From NCBI GenBank assembly GCA_910575795.1, contig CAJTGE010000013.1, forward strand, positions 62,001 through 126,000: a stretch of DNA of 64,000 nt, read 5' to 3'. This document shows, in pieces, positions 8,984 through 19,106 of this stretch (its first letter is position 1; each line of letters opens with the position of its first letter). This DNA comes from Clostridiaceae bacterium (GTDB lineage Bacteria > Bacillota > Clostridia > Lachnospirales > Lachnospiraceae). The position numbers and the translations under genes are program-made. The notes beneath the pieces are model-generated. The model was not told where the DNA came from and made no database searches. It was given only the letters and a program-made list of their open reading frames with translations.

Positions 8984-9003
8984 CCCCGTTGCTTGCAGCG
9001 GGG
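8984..9003 (+). terminator. Hairpin after frr, weak terminator or attenuator
   Basis: CCCCGTTGC and GCAGCGGGG pair over 9 bp (one G-T) around a 2-nt loop. It is followed only by TTGTTGACTTT, not a clean U-run, so it may reduce rather than end transcription into uppS. Confidence 0.35.
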
Positions 9004-9032
9004 TTGTTGACTTTACGTTGGAGGAACATCGG

Positions 9033-9752
9033 ATGGAAAACGAGGGAAGCAATTTAAAGATGCCGCGCCATATTGCGCTGATTTTGGACGGAAACGGGCG
9101 CTGGGCGAAGAAGAGGGGGCTGCCGAGGACGGCCGGTCACAAGCAGGGCTGCGTGACGCTGGAGCAGATCGTGGAGGACGCGGCCAGGCTGGGCGTGGGC
9201 TATCTGACTGTGTACGGCTTTTCAACGGAAAACTGGAAGCGTTCCGCCGAGGAGGTCGGGGCCCTGATGCAGCTCTTCCGTTTTTATTTAAAGCGCCTGA
9301 TAAAGGTGGCGGCGGATAACAATGTGAGGGTGAAGATGATCGGGGACCGCACGCGCTTTGACCGGGATATCATTGAGGGCCTGGATCGCGTGGAAGAAAA
9401 GACAAAGGACAATACGGGCATGACCTTTGTGATTGCCGTCAATTACGGCGGCAGGGATGATATCACGAGGGCGGTCCGCCGGATGATGGAGGCGTGCAGG
9501 GAAAATGCCCTGGCGGCGGGGGACGTGACAGAGGATACGGTCGCGTCGTATCTGGATACGGCCGGGATTCCGGATCCGGATCTGCTGATCCGCACCAGCG
9601 GGGAGCTGCGCCTGTCGAATTATCTCCTGTGGCAGCTTGCATACAGTGAGATTTATATTACGGACTGTTTATGGCCCGATTTCAGCAAAGAAGAGCTTTT
9701 AAAGGCCGTCGCGCAGTATAATCAAAGGGAACGGCGCTTTGGTGGCGTGTGA
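9033..9752 (+). CDS. uppS: Isoprenyl transferase (undecaprenyl diphosphate synthase)
   Basis: A 239-residue cis-prenyltransferase. The active-site motif ILDGNGRWAKKRGLPRTAGH near the N-terminus carries the catalytic Asp, and the RTSGELRLSNYLLWQ/YSEIYITDCLWPDF region completes the family signature. It elongates FPP with IPP to make the C55 lipid carrier for peptidoglycan. The ATG at 9033 sits 8 nt after GGAGG; an in-frame TTG at 9018 is less well placed. It works next to cdsA, dxr and ispG, which feed lipid and isoprenoid synthesis. Confidence 0.95.
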   Translation: MENEGSNLKMPRHIALILDGNGRWAKKRGLPRTAGHKQGCVTLEQIVEDAARLGVGYLTVYGFSTENWKRSAEEVGALMQLFRFYLKRLIKVAADNNVRVKMIGDRTRFDRDIIEGLDRVEEKTKDNTGMTFVIAVNYGGRDDITRAVRRMMEACRENALAAGDVTEDTVASYLDTAGIPDPDLLIRTSGELRLSNYLLWQLAYSEIYITDCLWPDFSKEELLKAVAQYNQRERRFGGV

Positions 9753-9901
9753 GAATGTACTAATACAGCAAAAGGCGGCAGGCGTTGGCTTAGATGCCAA
9801 GTGATGCCCTGCGGACATTTCGGTACGATCCGGAAAACGGGACGGTTGCGCCCGCGAAACTATGGCGGAAATGGAGACAGGATGGAACAGGGAGGTGGGC
9901 C

Positions 9902-10702
9902 ATGTTCAGGACAAGGCTGATAAGTGGGATTGTGCTGGTAGCGCTGGCTGTCATACTGATGACGACAGGGGGAATGCTCCTTTACTGCGTGACAGCAGGA
10001 ATTTCCCTGATTGGGATGTTTGAGTTGTACCGCGTGATGAAAATCGAGAAAAAGCCTCTGGGGTTGGCGGGCTATCTGGCCTGTGCGTCGTATTATGGGA
10101 TCGTGTGGTTTGAGGGGGAGCGCTATGTGACGCTGCTGGCGATCGCGGCTCTGATGCTGCTTATGACGATCTATGTGTTTACATTTCCCCAATACACCAC
10201 CGAACAGGTGACGACGGCGTTTTTCGGGATTTTTTACCTGGGGATTATGCTTTCCTATCTGTATCAGGTGCGGGAAATGCCGGACGGGCGTTATCTGGCG
10301 TGGCTGATTTTTTTGAGCTCCTGGGGCTGTGATACGTGCGCCTACTGCGCCGGGATGCTGTTTGGAAAGCATAAGCTGGCGCCGGTTTTAAGCCCTAAAA
10401 AGTCGGTGGAGGGGGCCGTGGGCGGCGTGGCCGGAGCGGCGCTCCTGGGCTTTTTGTTTGCGTCTGTTTTCGGAGAGCAGATGGCCGAGGTCCAGAATCC
10501 GCAGGCAGCCTGCGCCATTGCCTGTGCGATTGCGGCTGTGATTTCGCAGATCGGCGATTTGGCGGCGTCGGCGATCAAGCGCAACCATGATGTCAAGGAT
10601 TACGGGAACTTAATTCCCGGCCACGGCGGAGTGCTGGATCGGTTTGACAGTATGATTTTTACGGCCCCGGCTATCTATTTTGCCGTAACATTTCTGCGGT
10701 GA
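9902..10702 (+). CDS. cdsA: Phosphatidate cytidylyltransferase
   Basis: A 266-residue integral membrane enzyme with several hydrophobic helices and the CDP-DAG synthase signature near the C-terminus (SQIGDLAASAIKRNHDVKDYGNLIPGHGGVLDRFDS). It makes CDP-diacylglycerol from phosphatidate and CTP; pgsA, elsewhere in this window, uses this product. I start at the ATG at 9902 after GGGAGGTGGG; the frame extends back to 9794 without a ribosome binding site. About 150 bp separate it from uppS, with nothing recognisable between. Confidence 0.95.
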   Translation: MFRTRLISGIVLVALAVILMTTGGMLLYCVTAGISLIGMFELYRVMKIEKKPLGLAGYLACASYYGIVWFEGERYVTLLAIAALMLLMTIYVFTFPQYTTEQVTTAFFGIFYLGIMLSYLYQVREMPDGRYLAWLIFLSSWGCDTCAYCAGMLFGKHKLAPVLSPKKSVEGAVGGVAGAALLGFLFASVFGEQMAEVQNPQAACAIACAIAAVISQIGDLAASAIKRNHDVKDYGNLIPGHGGVLDRFDSMIFTAPAIYFAVTFLR

Positions 10703-10773
10703 CGCTGTTTTGACGGCGGTCTGTGCGGACGCGTGATATGGCGGAGCCCGGGACGGAAGCTGAGGAGAAGACG

Positions 10774-11916
10774 ATGAGGAAAATTGCGATTTTAGGTTCT
10801 ACGGGTTCGATCGGAACACAGACATTGGACGTGGTCCGGGCGAATAAAGATATAGAGGTAAGGGCGCTGGCAGCGGGAAGCAATATCCGCCTTCTGGAGG
10901 AGCAGATCCGGGAATTTCACCCGCAGCTTGCGGCTGTCTGGGAGGAAGAGCGGGCAAAGGAGCTTGCGCTCCGGGTGCGTGACATGGATGTCCGGGTGGT
11001 TTCAGGGATGGAGGGCCTTCTGGAGCTGGCTGTTATGCCCGGGTATGAGATTCTGGTCACGGCCATTGTGGGCATGATCGGCATCCGTCCCACGATGGCG
11101 GCCATGGAGGCCGGAAAGGATATCGCGCTGGCCAATAAGGAGACGCTGGTGACGGCCGGCCACCTGATTATGCCGCTTGCCCAAAAAATGGGTGTGCAGA
11201 TCCTCCCGGTGGACAGCGAGCACAGCGCGATTTTTCAAAGCCTGAACGGAGAGCGCCAGAACCGGCTCCACAAAATCCTTCTCACCGCGTCCGGCGGCCC
11301 GTTCCGGGGGCGGACCAGGGAGGAGCTGAGGACGATCCGGGTAGAGGATGCCTTAAAGCACCCCAACTGGAGTATGGGAAGGAAAATCACGATTGACAGC
11401 TCAACCATGGTGAACAAGGGCCTGGAGGTGATGGAGGCGCGCTGGCTGTTCGGCGTTTCCATGGATCAGGTGCAGGTGGTGGTGCAGCCGCAGAGTGTGA
11501 TCCATTCCATGGTGGAGTTTGAGGACGGGGCTGTGATCGCCCAGCTCGGGACGCCGGATATGAAGCTGCCGATCCAGTATGCGCTGTATTACCCGGAACG
11601 AAGGTTTTTGGCCGGAGAGCGGTTAGATTTTGCGAAACTTGGGCAGATTACCTTTGAGGCCCCGGATATGGTGAATTTTGAAGGGCTTGCCCTGGCGTAT
11701 GAGGCGGGGCGCGCAGGCGGCACGCTGCCGGCCGTGTTCAACGCGGCCAATGAGCGGGCGGTGGAGAAATTTTTAAACCGGGAAATCGGGTATCTTTCCA
11801 TCACGGAGATGATCCGGGCGTCCATGGAGCATCACCGGGTGATTCCCGGCCCGTCGGTGGATGAGATCCTGGCTGCAGAGCAGGAGACGTATGACTTTAT
11901 AGAGAGCAGGTGGTAG
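10774..11916 (+). CDS. dxr: 1-deoxy-D-xylulose 5-phosphate reductoisomerase
   Basis: A 380-residue Dxr, the first committed step of the MEP pathway (DXP to MEP with NADPH). The N-terminus ILGSTGSIGTQTLDVV is the dinucleotide-binding loop. PVDSEHSAIFQ and the ASGGPF/KHPNWSMGRKITIDSSTMVNKGLE stretch hold the metal and substrate residues. The ATG at 10774 follows GAGGAG. The stop is one base before the rseP start. It pairs with ispG, another MEP enzyme, two genes on. Confidence 0.96.
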   Translation: MRKIAILGSTGSIGTQTLDVVRANKDIEVRALAAGSNIRLLEEQIREFHPQLAAVWEEERAKELALRVRDMDVRVVSGMEGLLELAVMPGYEILVTAIVGMIGIRPTMAAMEAGKDIALANKETLVTAGHLIMPLAQKMGVQILPVDSEHSAIFQSLNGERQNRLHKILLTASGGPFRGRTREELRTIRVEDALKHPNWSMGRKITIDSSTMVNKGLEVMEARWLFGVSMDQVQVVVQPQSVIHSMVEFEDGAVIAQLGTPDMKLPIQYALYYPERRFLAGERLDFAKLGQITFEAPDMVNFEGLALAYEAGRAGGTLPAVFNAANERAVEKFLNREIGYLSITEMIRASMEHHRVIPGPSVDEILAAEQETYDFIESRW

Positions 11917-11917
11917 A

Positions 11918-13126
11918 TTGAGTTTAATCGCAGCAATCCTTGTGTTTGGCCTGATTATCCTTTTCCATGAATTCGGCCACTTCCTGATGGCAAAACGGGG
12001 CGGTATCGGCGTCGTGGAGTTTTCGTTAGGAATGGGCCCGCGGCTGTTCAGCGTGGTAAAGGGCGGCACGCGCTATTCACTGAAGGCGTTTCCGTTCGGC
12101 GGATCGTGCATGATGCTGGGTGAAGACCTGGATTTGGAGGAAGACACAGAGCAGGACGGGGACAAATGGGCGTCCGGGAGCCGGGAATCTGCGAAAGATG
12201 CGCAGAGCCGTGAGGCGTCCGGGAGCCGGGAGAGCCGGCTTGACCGTAAAAACGCGGTGCGCCAGGAGAATCAGCCCGGCCGTGAAAACACAGTGCGTCA
12301 GGCGCATCCGGAGTGCCGCGGGACGTTTTTTAACGATACCCCGGCCTGGACCCGGTTCCTGGTCATCGCAGGCGGACCTCTGTTTAACTTTATCCTGGCC
12401 TTCCTCGGCGCATGCTTTATCATCAGCGCCGTCGGCTATGAGCCCACGGACGTTTACAGCGTGACAAAAGGCTATCCGGCCGAGGCGGCCGGTATCCGGG
12501 CCGGGGATGTGATTACGCACATCAATGGGAAGCGGATGCATAATTACGGCGATATCCTGAATTATATCAGCTTTCACCCGGGCCGGACGCTGACCATTGC
12601 ATTCCGGCGCGGCCAGGAGAAGCAGACAGCAGTGATCGAGCCGAAGTTTTCTGAGGAATACGGAAGATACCTGATCGGGCTCAGCTATGGCGGACGCCGC
12701 AGATCAGAATCGCTGTTTACAACGGCAAAATATGGCTATTATGAGCTCTGCTACTGGGTGGACACTACCTTTGAGAGCCTGAAAATGATTGTCCGCCGCC
12801 AGGTGGGCGCAAACGACATCGCCGGCCCGGTGCGGATCGTCTCCATGCTGGACAATACGGTCAAGGAAAGCCGTGAGTTTGGCCTCATGGCCGTGCTGCT
12901 GAACCTGACGAACATGTGTGTGCTTTTGAGCGTAAATTTAGGCGTCATGAACCTGCTCCCGATCCCGGCGCTGGACGGGGGACGGCTCGTTTTCATCCTT
13001 CTGGAGGCGCTTCGCGGGCGTCCGGTTGACCGGGAGAAGGAAGGGATGATCCATATGGCGGGGATGGCGGTTCTGATGGTTTTGATGGTGCTGATTTTGT
13101 TTAATGATATTCGGAATATGCTGTAA
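11918..13126 (+). CDS. rseP: RseP-type site-2 membrane metalloprotease with extra hydrophilic insert
   Basis: A 402-residue intramembrane zinc protease. HEFGH lies in the first membrane helix (residues 17-21), a PDZ domain covers about 180-240, and MNLLPIPALDGGRL with the metal Asp lies in the C-terminal helix. It cleaves membrane-bound substrates such as anti-sigma factors and signal-peptide remnants. The start is TTG at 11918 after AGGTGG. Odd: between GEDL and the second helix it has about 60 charged residues, with two copies of ASGSRES encoded by a 17-bp direct repeat (12170 and 12215). This is longer than in typical homologues. Confidence 0.92.
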   Translation: MSLIAAILVFGLIILFHEFGHFLMAKRGGIGVVEFSLGMGPRLFSVVKGGTRYSLKAFPFGGSCMMLGEDLDLEEDTEQDGDKWASGSRESAKDAQSREASGSRESRLDRKNAVRQENQPGRENTVRQAHPECRGTFFNDTPAWTRFLVIAGGPLFNFILAFLGACFIISAVGYEPTDVYSVTKGYPAEAAGIRAGDVITHINGKRMHNYGDILNYISFHPGRTLTIAFRRGQEKQTAVIEPKFSEEYGRYLIGLSYGGRRRSESLFTTAKYGYYELCYWVDTTFESLKMIVRRQVGANDIAGPVRIVSMLDNTVKESREFGLMAVLLNLTNMCVLLSVNLGVMNLLPIPALDGGRLVFILLEALRGRPVDREKEGMIHMAGMAVLMVLMVLILFNDIRNML

Positions 13127-13184
13127 AGTAACCAAATATACCCCGCGTTTCGACACATCCGTTTCATCCGGATCAGGAGATATT

Positions 13185-14264
13185 ATGACAAACAGAAATG
13201 AAACAAAAGAAATCCGCATTGGGAACCGCATAATTGGCGGCGGACATCCAATCCTGATTCAATCCATGTGCAACACAAAAACCGACGACGCAGAGGCGAC
13301 TACGGCGCAGATCCTCGCCTTGGAGCGCGCCGGCTGCGATATCATCCGCGTGGCGGTCCCGGATATGGAGGCCGCCATGGCTATCAGGGAGATAAAGAGA
13401 GCGATCCACATCCCGCTGGTCGCGGACATCCATTTTGATTACCGCCTGGCGATTGCCGCGATTGAGTGCGGGGCGGATAAGATCCGCATCAATCCCGGGA
13501 ATATCGGCGCGCGCGAGCGCGTGAAGGCCGTGGTGGACAAGGCGGAGGAATATGGGATTCCCATCCGGATCGGCGTGAACAGCGGTTCCCTGGAAAAAAA
13601 TCTGATTGAGAAATATGGCAGGGTGACGGCAGAGGGGCTCGTGGAGAGCGCGCTTGACAAGGCGGCGATGGTGGAGCAAATGGGCTATGATAACCTGGTG
13701 CTGAGTATCAAGTCATCGGATGTTTTGATGTGCGTACGGGCTCATGAGCTGCTCGCGGAGAAGACCAGATATCCGCTTCATGTGGGCATTACGGAGGCAG
13801 GAACCGTGATTTCGGGAAATATCAAGTCAGCCGTGGGCTTAAGCCTGATTCTGGGGCAGGGTCTCGGAGACACGATCCGCATTTCCCTGACCGGGGATCC
13901 GGTGGAGGAGATTAAATCGGCAAAGCTCATTTTGCGCACATTGGGGCTTAGGAATGGCGGCGTTGAGGTAGTGTCCTGCCCCACCTGCGGCCGGACGAAA
14001 ATTGACCTCATCGGGCTGGCGAACCAGGTGGAAACCATGGTACAGGAATATCCGCTGGACGTAAAGGTCGCGGTTATGGGCTGCGTGGTAAACGGGCCGG
14101 GCGAGGCCAGGGAGGCGGATTTTGGCATTGCGGGCGGCATGGGAGAGGGAATTCTCTTCCGAAAGGGAGAAGCAGTGAAAAAGGTTCCGGAAGGGGAGCT
14201 GCTGGCAGAACTCAAAAAGGAACTCGATCGCTGTCTTGCAAATGGAGAGCCGGTTTCCGGGTGA
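13185..14264 (+). CDS. ispG: 4-hydroxy-3-methylbut-2-enyl-diphosphate synthase
   Basis: A 359-residue GcpE/IspG, a [4Fe-4S] enzyme that turns MEcPP into HMBPP late in the MEP pathway. The TIM-barrel part has PVADIHFDYRLA and CGADKIRINPGNIG. The cluster ligands are in VSCPTCGRTKID and VMGCVVNGPGEA. The ATG at 13185 follows CAGGAG. It sits between rseP and polC, so two MEP genes (dxr, ispG) share this operon; in Bacillus proS occupies this spot. Confidence 0.96.
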   Translation: MTNRNETKEIRIGNRIIGGGHPILIQSMCNTKTDDAEATTAQILALERAGCDIIRVAVPDMEAAMAIREIKRAIHIPLVADIHFDYRLAIAAIECGADKIRINPGNIGARERVKAVVDKAEEYGIPIRIGVNSGSLEKNLIEKYGRVTAEGLVESALDKAAMVEQMGYDNLVLSIKSSDVLMCVRAHELLAEKTRYPLHVGITEAGTVISGNIKSAVGLSLILGQGLGDTIRISLTGDPVEEIKSAKLILRTLGLRNGGVEVVSCPTCGRTKIDLIGLANQVETMVQEYPLDVKVAVMGCVVNGPGEAREADFGIAGGMGEGILFRKGEAVKKVPEGELLAELKKELDRCLANGEPVSG

Positions 14265-14349
14265 GGCGGCTGCCTGCTTCATTTATCATTTACGGAAAAG
14301 GGCGTCCCTCTCACAACTAATCCCCCATCCAGGAAAGGAGCAGAGTACA

Positions 14350-17300
14350 GTGAAAACATTTCCAGAGGTATTTCCTGATTTACATATCGCGGAACATGTG
14401 CGCGGGCTTTTGGAGATGGTACAGGTAGAGCGCGTCTCCACCACAAGGGACCGGAGCGTGATCCGCATCTACATCGACAGCCCGAGACTGATGCACAAGC
14501 AAAACATTTACAAGCTGGAAGAGGGCATCCGGGATCAGCTTTTTCCGGGAAAACGGGTGGCAATCCGTATTCAGGAGAAATACCATCTCTCCAGCCAGTA
14601 TACGCCGGAAAAGCTTCTGGAAGCCTACCGGGACAGCATTTTGCTGGAACTGCGGGGCTACAGCATCCTTCTCTACAACATGTTCCGCCATGGCGTCTTC
14701 CTTTTTAAAGAAGAGGGCCTTCTGGAGCTGACAGTGGAGGACACGGCGCTTTCCAGGGATAAGGCCCCGGAGTTAAAACGGATTCTGGAGAAAATCTTTA
14801 CCGAGCGCTGTAATGTCCCCTTAAGTGTCGAGATGGCCTACCGTCCGGTTGAGCGCAGAAAGCGGACAGAGGACATGGAAGGAGAGATGATCCGCTTTCC
14901 TGTTCCCGGAGCCGCGGCGGCGCAGGACACGGGAGCCGGGCCGGAGGCGGGCGATATGGGAGAACAAAGCGGCTGGAGAGAGCAGGCCGCCGCCGGCGCT
15001 GAGAATGCCTGGGGGGCGCAGGCAGGGACGGCCGCAGAAGGGGATGTACCCTGGAACGCAGAAGTAGCCGGAGCGGAGGCCGTGTATCCATATCCGGCCC
15101 AGGCGGCTGAAACTTTCATATCCGGCCCAGGCGAAATGAAACATTCATCTGATGGAAAGATTCATTCATCCGGCGGAAAAGTTTCAAAAAACCATTCTAA
15201 AGATAAGCTGGAAAAAACGAAAAACAACCCGTCTAATGCAAAAAATATTACATATAATGCAAAAAATATTTCAAACAATACGGGGAACAACTCTTCCGCT
15301 CCGGGCGCAAAAGGCGGCCGCAGGGAGTATGGCCGTTTCGGGCAGTATAAAAAAGCGGATCATCCGGATGTGCTGTACGGCCGTGACTTTGACGGGGAGG
15401 CGGTGGAGCTGGATAAGCTGGAGGGAGAGATCGGGACGGTTGTGATCCGTGGGAAGATCCTTTCCTCCGAGTGCCGGGAGCTGCGCAGCGGCAATACGCT
15501 CTTTATGTGCAATATCAGCGATTTTACGGACACCATTACCGTGAAGATTTTCGCTAGGGAGGAGGCGGTGGAGGATCTGAAGGAGGCCACGAAGGCGGGC
15601 CGGTTTGTGCGCGTCAAGGGGGTGGCCAATCTTGACCGCTTCGACGGGGAGCTGACCATCGGATCGGTTTCGGGCATTAAAACGTGTGAGGATTTCACGG
15701 ACCGCCGTATGGACAACAGTCCGGTCAAGCGGGTGGAGCTTCACTGTCATACGAAAATGAGCGATATGGACGGCGTGTCTGAGGTAAAGGATCTCATAAA
15801 GCGCGCAAAAGAGTGGGGCATGGACGCGATCGCGGTGACAGATCACGGCTGTGTCCAGGCGTTCCCGGACGCCGGCCACGCGGTAGATAAGGACGAGGAT
15901 TTTAAGGTGCTCTACGGTGTGGAGGGCTATCTGGTTGACGATATGAAGGAGCTGGTCAGCCACGGACAGGGCCAATCCCTGGACTCGGTGTGCGTGGTAT
16001 TTGATATTGAGACCACGGGCTTCAGCCCTTTGAAGAATCAGATTATCGAGATCGGCGCGGTGCGGGTGGAGGGCGGCCGGATAACGGACCGTTTCAGCTC
16101 CTTTGTCAATCCCAGGACGCCGATTCCCTATGAAATCGAGGACCTGACGGGCATCAACGACAGCATGGTCCTCGACGCGCCGGATATTGAGACGGTATTG
16201 CCCCGGTTTCTCGCGTTCTGTGAGGACGCGGTGATGGTTGCCCACAACGCCTCCTTTGATGTCAGCTTCATCAAGGAGCAGGCAAAGCGGCAGGGTCTTG
16301 TATTTGAGCCCACGGTCCTCGATACGGTGAGCCTGGCGAGGCTCTTGCTGCCGAATTTAAACCGGTTTAAGCTGGACACGGTGGCAAAAGAGCTGCGCAT
16401 TTCTTTGCAGAACCACCACCGGGCGGTGGACGACGCGGGCGCGACGGCGGAGATCTTTGTCCGTTTTATCGCCATGCTGAAGGCGCGGGGCATTGAGGAT
16501 GTGACGGCTTTAAACGCCCAGAGCAAAATGACCGTGGACATGATCCGCAAGATGCCGACGTACCATATCATTATCCTGGCAAAGAATGATACGGGGCGGA
16601 TTAATCTGTACCGCCTTGTGTCGGAATCGAACTTAACATACTATGCCAAGCGGCCGAGAATCCCCAAAAGCCTTCTTACCGAGTACCGGGAGGGGCTGAT
16701 TCTTGGCTCCGCGTGCGAGGCGGGGGAGCTCTTTCAGGCGATCGTGCGCGGCGTGCCGGAGGCGGAGCTGCACGATATCGTAAATTTTTATGATTATCTC
16801 GAAATCCAGCCCTTGGGGAACAATGAATTTATGCTGCGCGACGAGAAGAGCCCGGTGAGCAGCACAGAGGATCTGATGGATTTGAACCGGCGGGTGATAA
16901 GCCTCGGCGATCAGTACAATAAGCCGGTCTGCGCCACCTGCGACGTCCATTTCCTTGATCCGGCGGATGAGGTGTACCGGAGGATCATCATGTCCAGCAA
17001 GGGGTTTAAGGACGCGGACAACCAGGCGCCCTTATACCTTCGCACCACAGAAGAGATGCTGCGCGAGTTTGAGTATCTGGGGAGCGATAAGGCCGGGGAG
17101 GTCGTGATCACGAATACGAGGAAGATTGCGGCCATGTGCGAGCCGATCTCTCCGGTGCGGCCGGACAAATGCCCTCCGGTTATCCCGAATTCGGATGAGA
17201 CGTTGCGTACCATCTGCTATAACCGGGCGCATGAGATGTACGGGGAGGAGCTGCCGAAGATTGTGGTGGACCGCCTTGAACGGGAGCTGAATTCCATCAT

Positions 17301-19068
17301 CTCCAACGGCTTTGCGGTGATGTACATCATCGCCCAGAAGCTGGTTTGGAAGTCAAATGAGGACGGCTATCTGGTAGGTTCCCGCGGCTCCGTGGGCTCG
17401 TCGCTGGCGGCCACCATGTCCGGTATCACGGAGGTAAACCCCTTAAGCCCCCATTACTACTGCCCAAACTGCCATTTCTATGACTTTGATTCCGAGGAGG
17501 TGCGGCAGTTTTCCGGCATGGCCGGCTGCGATATGCCGGACCGGCTCTGCCCGGTGTGCGGCAAACCTCTTAAAAAGGATGGATTTGATATCCCGTTTGA
17601 GACGTTCCTGGGCTTTAAGGGCGACAAGGAGCCGGATATTGACTTGAATTTCTCCGGAGAATACCAGAGCCGGGCGCACAGCTATACCGAGGTGATTTTC
17701 GGAAAAGGCCAGACCTTCCGGGCCGGGACGATAGGCACGCTGGCAGATAAGACGGCCTACGGCTATGTGGCGCATTACTATGAGGATAAGGGCATCCACA
17801 AAAGGCGGTGCGAGATTGAGCGCATCCTGGCCGGCTGCGTGGGGGTCAGGAGAACCACGGGACAGCACCCGGGCGGGATCATCGTGCTTCCCCTGGGCGA
17901 AGAGATCTTTTCCTTTACGCCGGTGCAGCACCCGGCGGATGATATGTCGTCCCGCACGGTGACGACGCATTTTGACTACCACTCCATTGACCATAACCTC
18001 TTAAAGCTCGATATCCTGGGACACGATGATCCGACCATGATCCGCATGCTGCAGGATCTGACCGGGCAGGATCCAAAGGAGTTTCCGCTGGATTCCAAGG
18101 AGGTCATGAGCCTGTTCCAGAACACGCAGGCCCTGGGAATCACGCCCGAGGACATCGGCGGCTGCAAGCTGGGCGCGCTCGGGATTCCGGAGTTTGGCAC
18201 GGATTTCGCCATGCAGATGTTAATTGACGCCCAGCCGAAGTACCTGTCGGATCTGGTGCGCATCGCGGGCCTGGCGCACGGGACGGATGTGTGGCTGGGA
18301 AATGCAAAGGATTTGATTCTGAGCGGCCAGGCGACCATCCAGACCGCGATTTGCTGCCGCGACGATATCATGGTGTACTTAATCCATATGGGCCTGGAGG
18401 AGGGCTTATCCTTTACCATCATGGAGAGCGTCCGCAAGGGCAAGGGCTTAAAGCCGGAATGGATTGAGGAGATGACAGGGCACGGCGTGCCTCAGTGGTA
18501 CATTGATTCGTGCCAGAAGATCAAATATATGTTCCCCAAGGCGCACGCGGCCGCGTATGTGATGATGGCCTGGCGCGTGGCGTACTGCAAGGTGTTTTAC
18601 CCCCTGGCTTACTACGCCGCCTATTTCAGCATCCGCGCCAACGGTTTTTCCTATGCGCTGATGTGCCAGGGGCGCGACCGCCTGGAACACCATCTGGCGG
18701 ATTATAAAAGCCGCCTGGATTCCCTCTCTAAAAAGGAGCAGGACGTCCTGCGCGATATGCGCATTGTGCAGGAAATGTATGCCAGGGGCTTTGAGTTTAT
18801 CCCGATTGATATCTACAGGGCGCAGTCCAGAAACTTCCAGATCATGGACGGGAAGCTGATGCCCTCCCTTGGCAGCATAGACGGCCTGGGGGAAAAGGCG
18901 GCTGATGCCGTTGTATTCGCGGCGGCAAAAGGTCCGTTCCTGTCAAAGGAAGATTTTATCAACCGGACCAAGGTGACGAAAACGGTCTGTGATCTGATGG
19001 CGGATCTGGGGCTGCTCGCCGGGCTCCCGGAGAGCAACCAGCTCTCGCTGTTTGATATGATGGGATAA
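14350..19068 (+). CDS. polC: DNA polymerase III alpha subunit, Gram-positive type PolC
   Basis: A 1572-residue PolC, the replicative polymerase of low-G+C Gram-positives. In order: N-terminal domain, OB fold (about 355-455), PHP domain starting VELHCHTKMSDMDGV, DEDD proofreading exonuclease (VVFDIETTGFSP, NHHRAVDDAGATAEIF), then palm with GSRGSVGSS and PDIDLNFSGEYQ, and a Cys-rich element (YYCPNC, CPVCGK). The start is GTG at 14350, 10 nt after AAAGGAG. It is about 135 residues longer than the Bacillus protein because of a low-complexity linker at about 186-332, part of which is strikingly A+T-rich (15140-15300). Confidence 0.96.
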   Translation: MKTFPEVFPDLHIAEHVRGLLEMVQVERVSTTRDRSVIRIYIDSPRLMHKQNIYKLEEGIRDQLFPGKRVAIRIQEKYHLSSQYTPEKLLEAYRDSILLELRGYSILLYNMFRHGVFLFKEEGLLELTVEDTALSRDKAPELKRILEKIFTERCNVPLSVEMAYRPVERRKRTEDMEGEMIRFPVPGAAAAQDTGAGPEAGDMGEQSGWREQAAAGAENAWGAQAGTAAEGDVPWNAEVAGAEAVYPYPAQAAETFISGPGEMKHSSDGKIHSSGGKVSKNHSKDKLEKTKNNPSNAKNITYNAKNISNNTGNNSSAPGAKGGRREYGRFGQYKKADHPDVLYGRDFDGEAVELDKLEGEIGTVVIRGKILSSECRELRSGNTLFMCNISDFTDTITVKIFAREEAVEDLKEATKAGRFVRVKGVANLDRFDGELTIGSVSGIKTCEDFTDRRMDNSPVKRVELHCHTKMSDMDGVSEVKDLIKRAKEWGMDAIAVTDHGCVQAFPDAGHAVDKDEDFKVLYGVEGYLVDDMKELVSHGQGQSLDSVCVVFDIETTGFSPLKNQIIEIGAVRVEGGRITDRFSSFVNPRTPIPYEIEDLTGINDSMVLDAPDIETVLPRFLAFCEDAVMVAHNASFDVSFIKEQAKRQGLVFEPTVLDTVSLARLLLPNLNRFKLDTVAKELRISLQNHHRAVDDAGATAEIFVRFIAMLKARGIEDVTALNAQSKMTVDMIRKMPTYHIIILAKNDTGRINLYRLVSESNLTYYAKRPRIPKSLLTEYREGLILGSACEAGELFQAIVRGVPEAELHDIVNFYDYLEIQPLGNNEFMLRDEKSPVSSTEDLMDLNRRVISLGDQYNKPVCATCDVHFLDPADEVYRRIIMSSKGFKDADNQAPLYLRTTEEMLREFEYLGSDKAGEVVITNTRKIAAMCEPISPVRPDKCPPVIPNSDETLRTICYNRAHEMYGEELPKIVVDRLERELNSIISNGFAVMYIIAQKLVWKSNEDGYLVGSRGSVGSSLAATMSGITEVNPLSPHYYCPNCHFYDFDSEEVRQFSGMAGCDMPDRLCPVCGKPLKKDGFDIPFETFLGFKGDKEPDIDLNFSGEYQSRAHSYTEVIFGKGQTFRAGTIGTLADKTAYGYVAHYYEDKGIHKRRCEIERILAGCVGVRRTTGQHPGGIIVLPLGEEIFSFTPVQHPADDMSSRTVTTHFDYHSIDHNLLKLDILGHDDPTMIRMLQDLTGQDPKEFPLDSKEVMSLFQNTQALGITPEDIGGCKLGALGIPEFGTDFAMQMLIDAQPKYLSDLVRIAGLAHGTDVWLGNAKDLILSGQATIQTAICCRDDIMVYLIHMGLEEGLSFTIMESVRKGKGLKPEWIEEMTGHGVPQWYIDSCQKIKYMFPKAHAAAYVMMAWRVAYCKVFYPLAYYAAYFSIRANGFSYALMCQGRDRLEHHLADYKSRLDSLSKKEQDVLRDMRIVQEMYARGFEFIPIDIYRAQSRNFQIMDGKLMPSLGSIDGLGEKAADAVVFAAAKGPFLSKEDFINRTKVTKTVCDLMADLGLLAGLPESNQLSLFDMMG

Positions 19069-19106
19069 AAGAATGCTGTTTATACGCAGTTTGACAGATC
19101 GTATGC

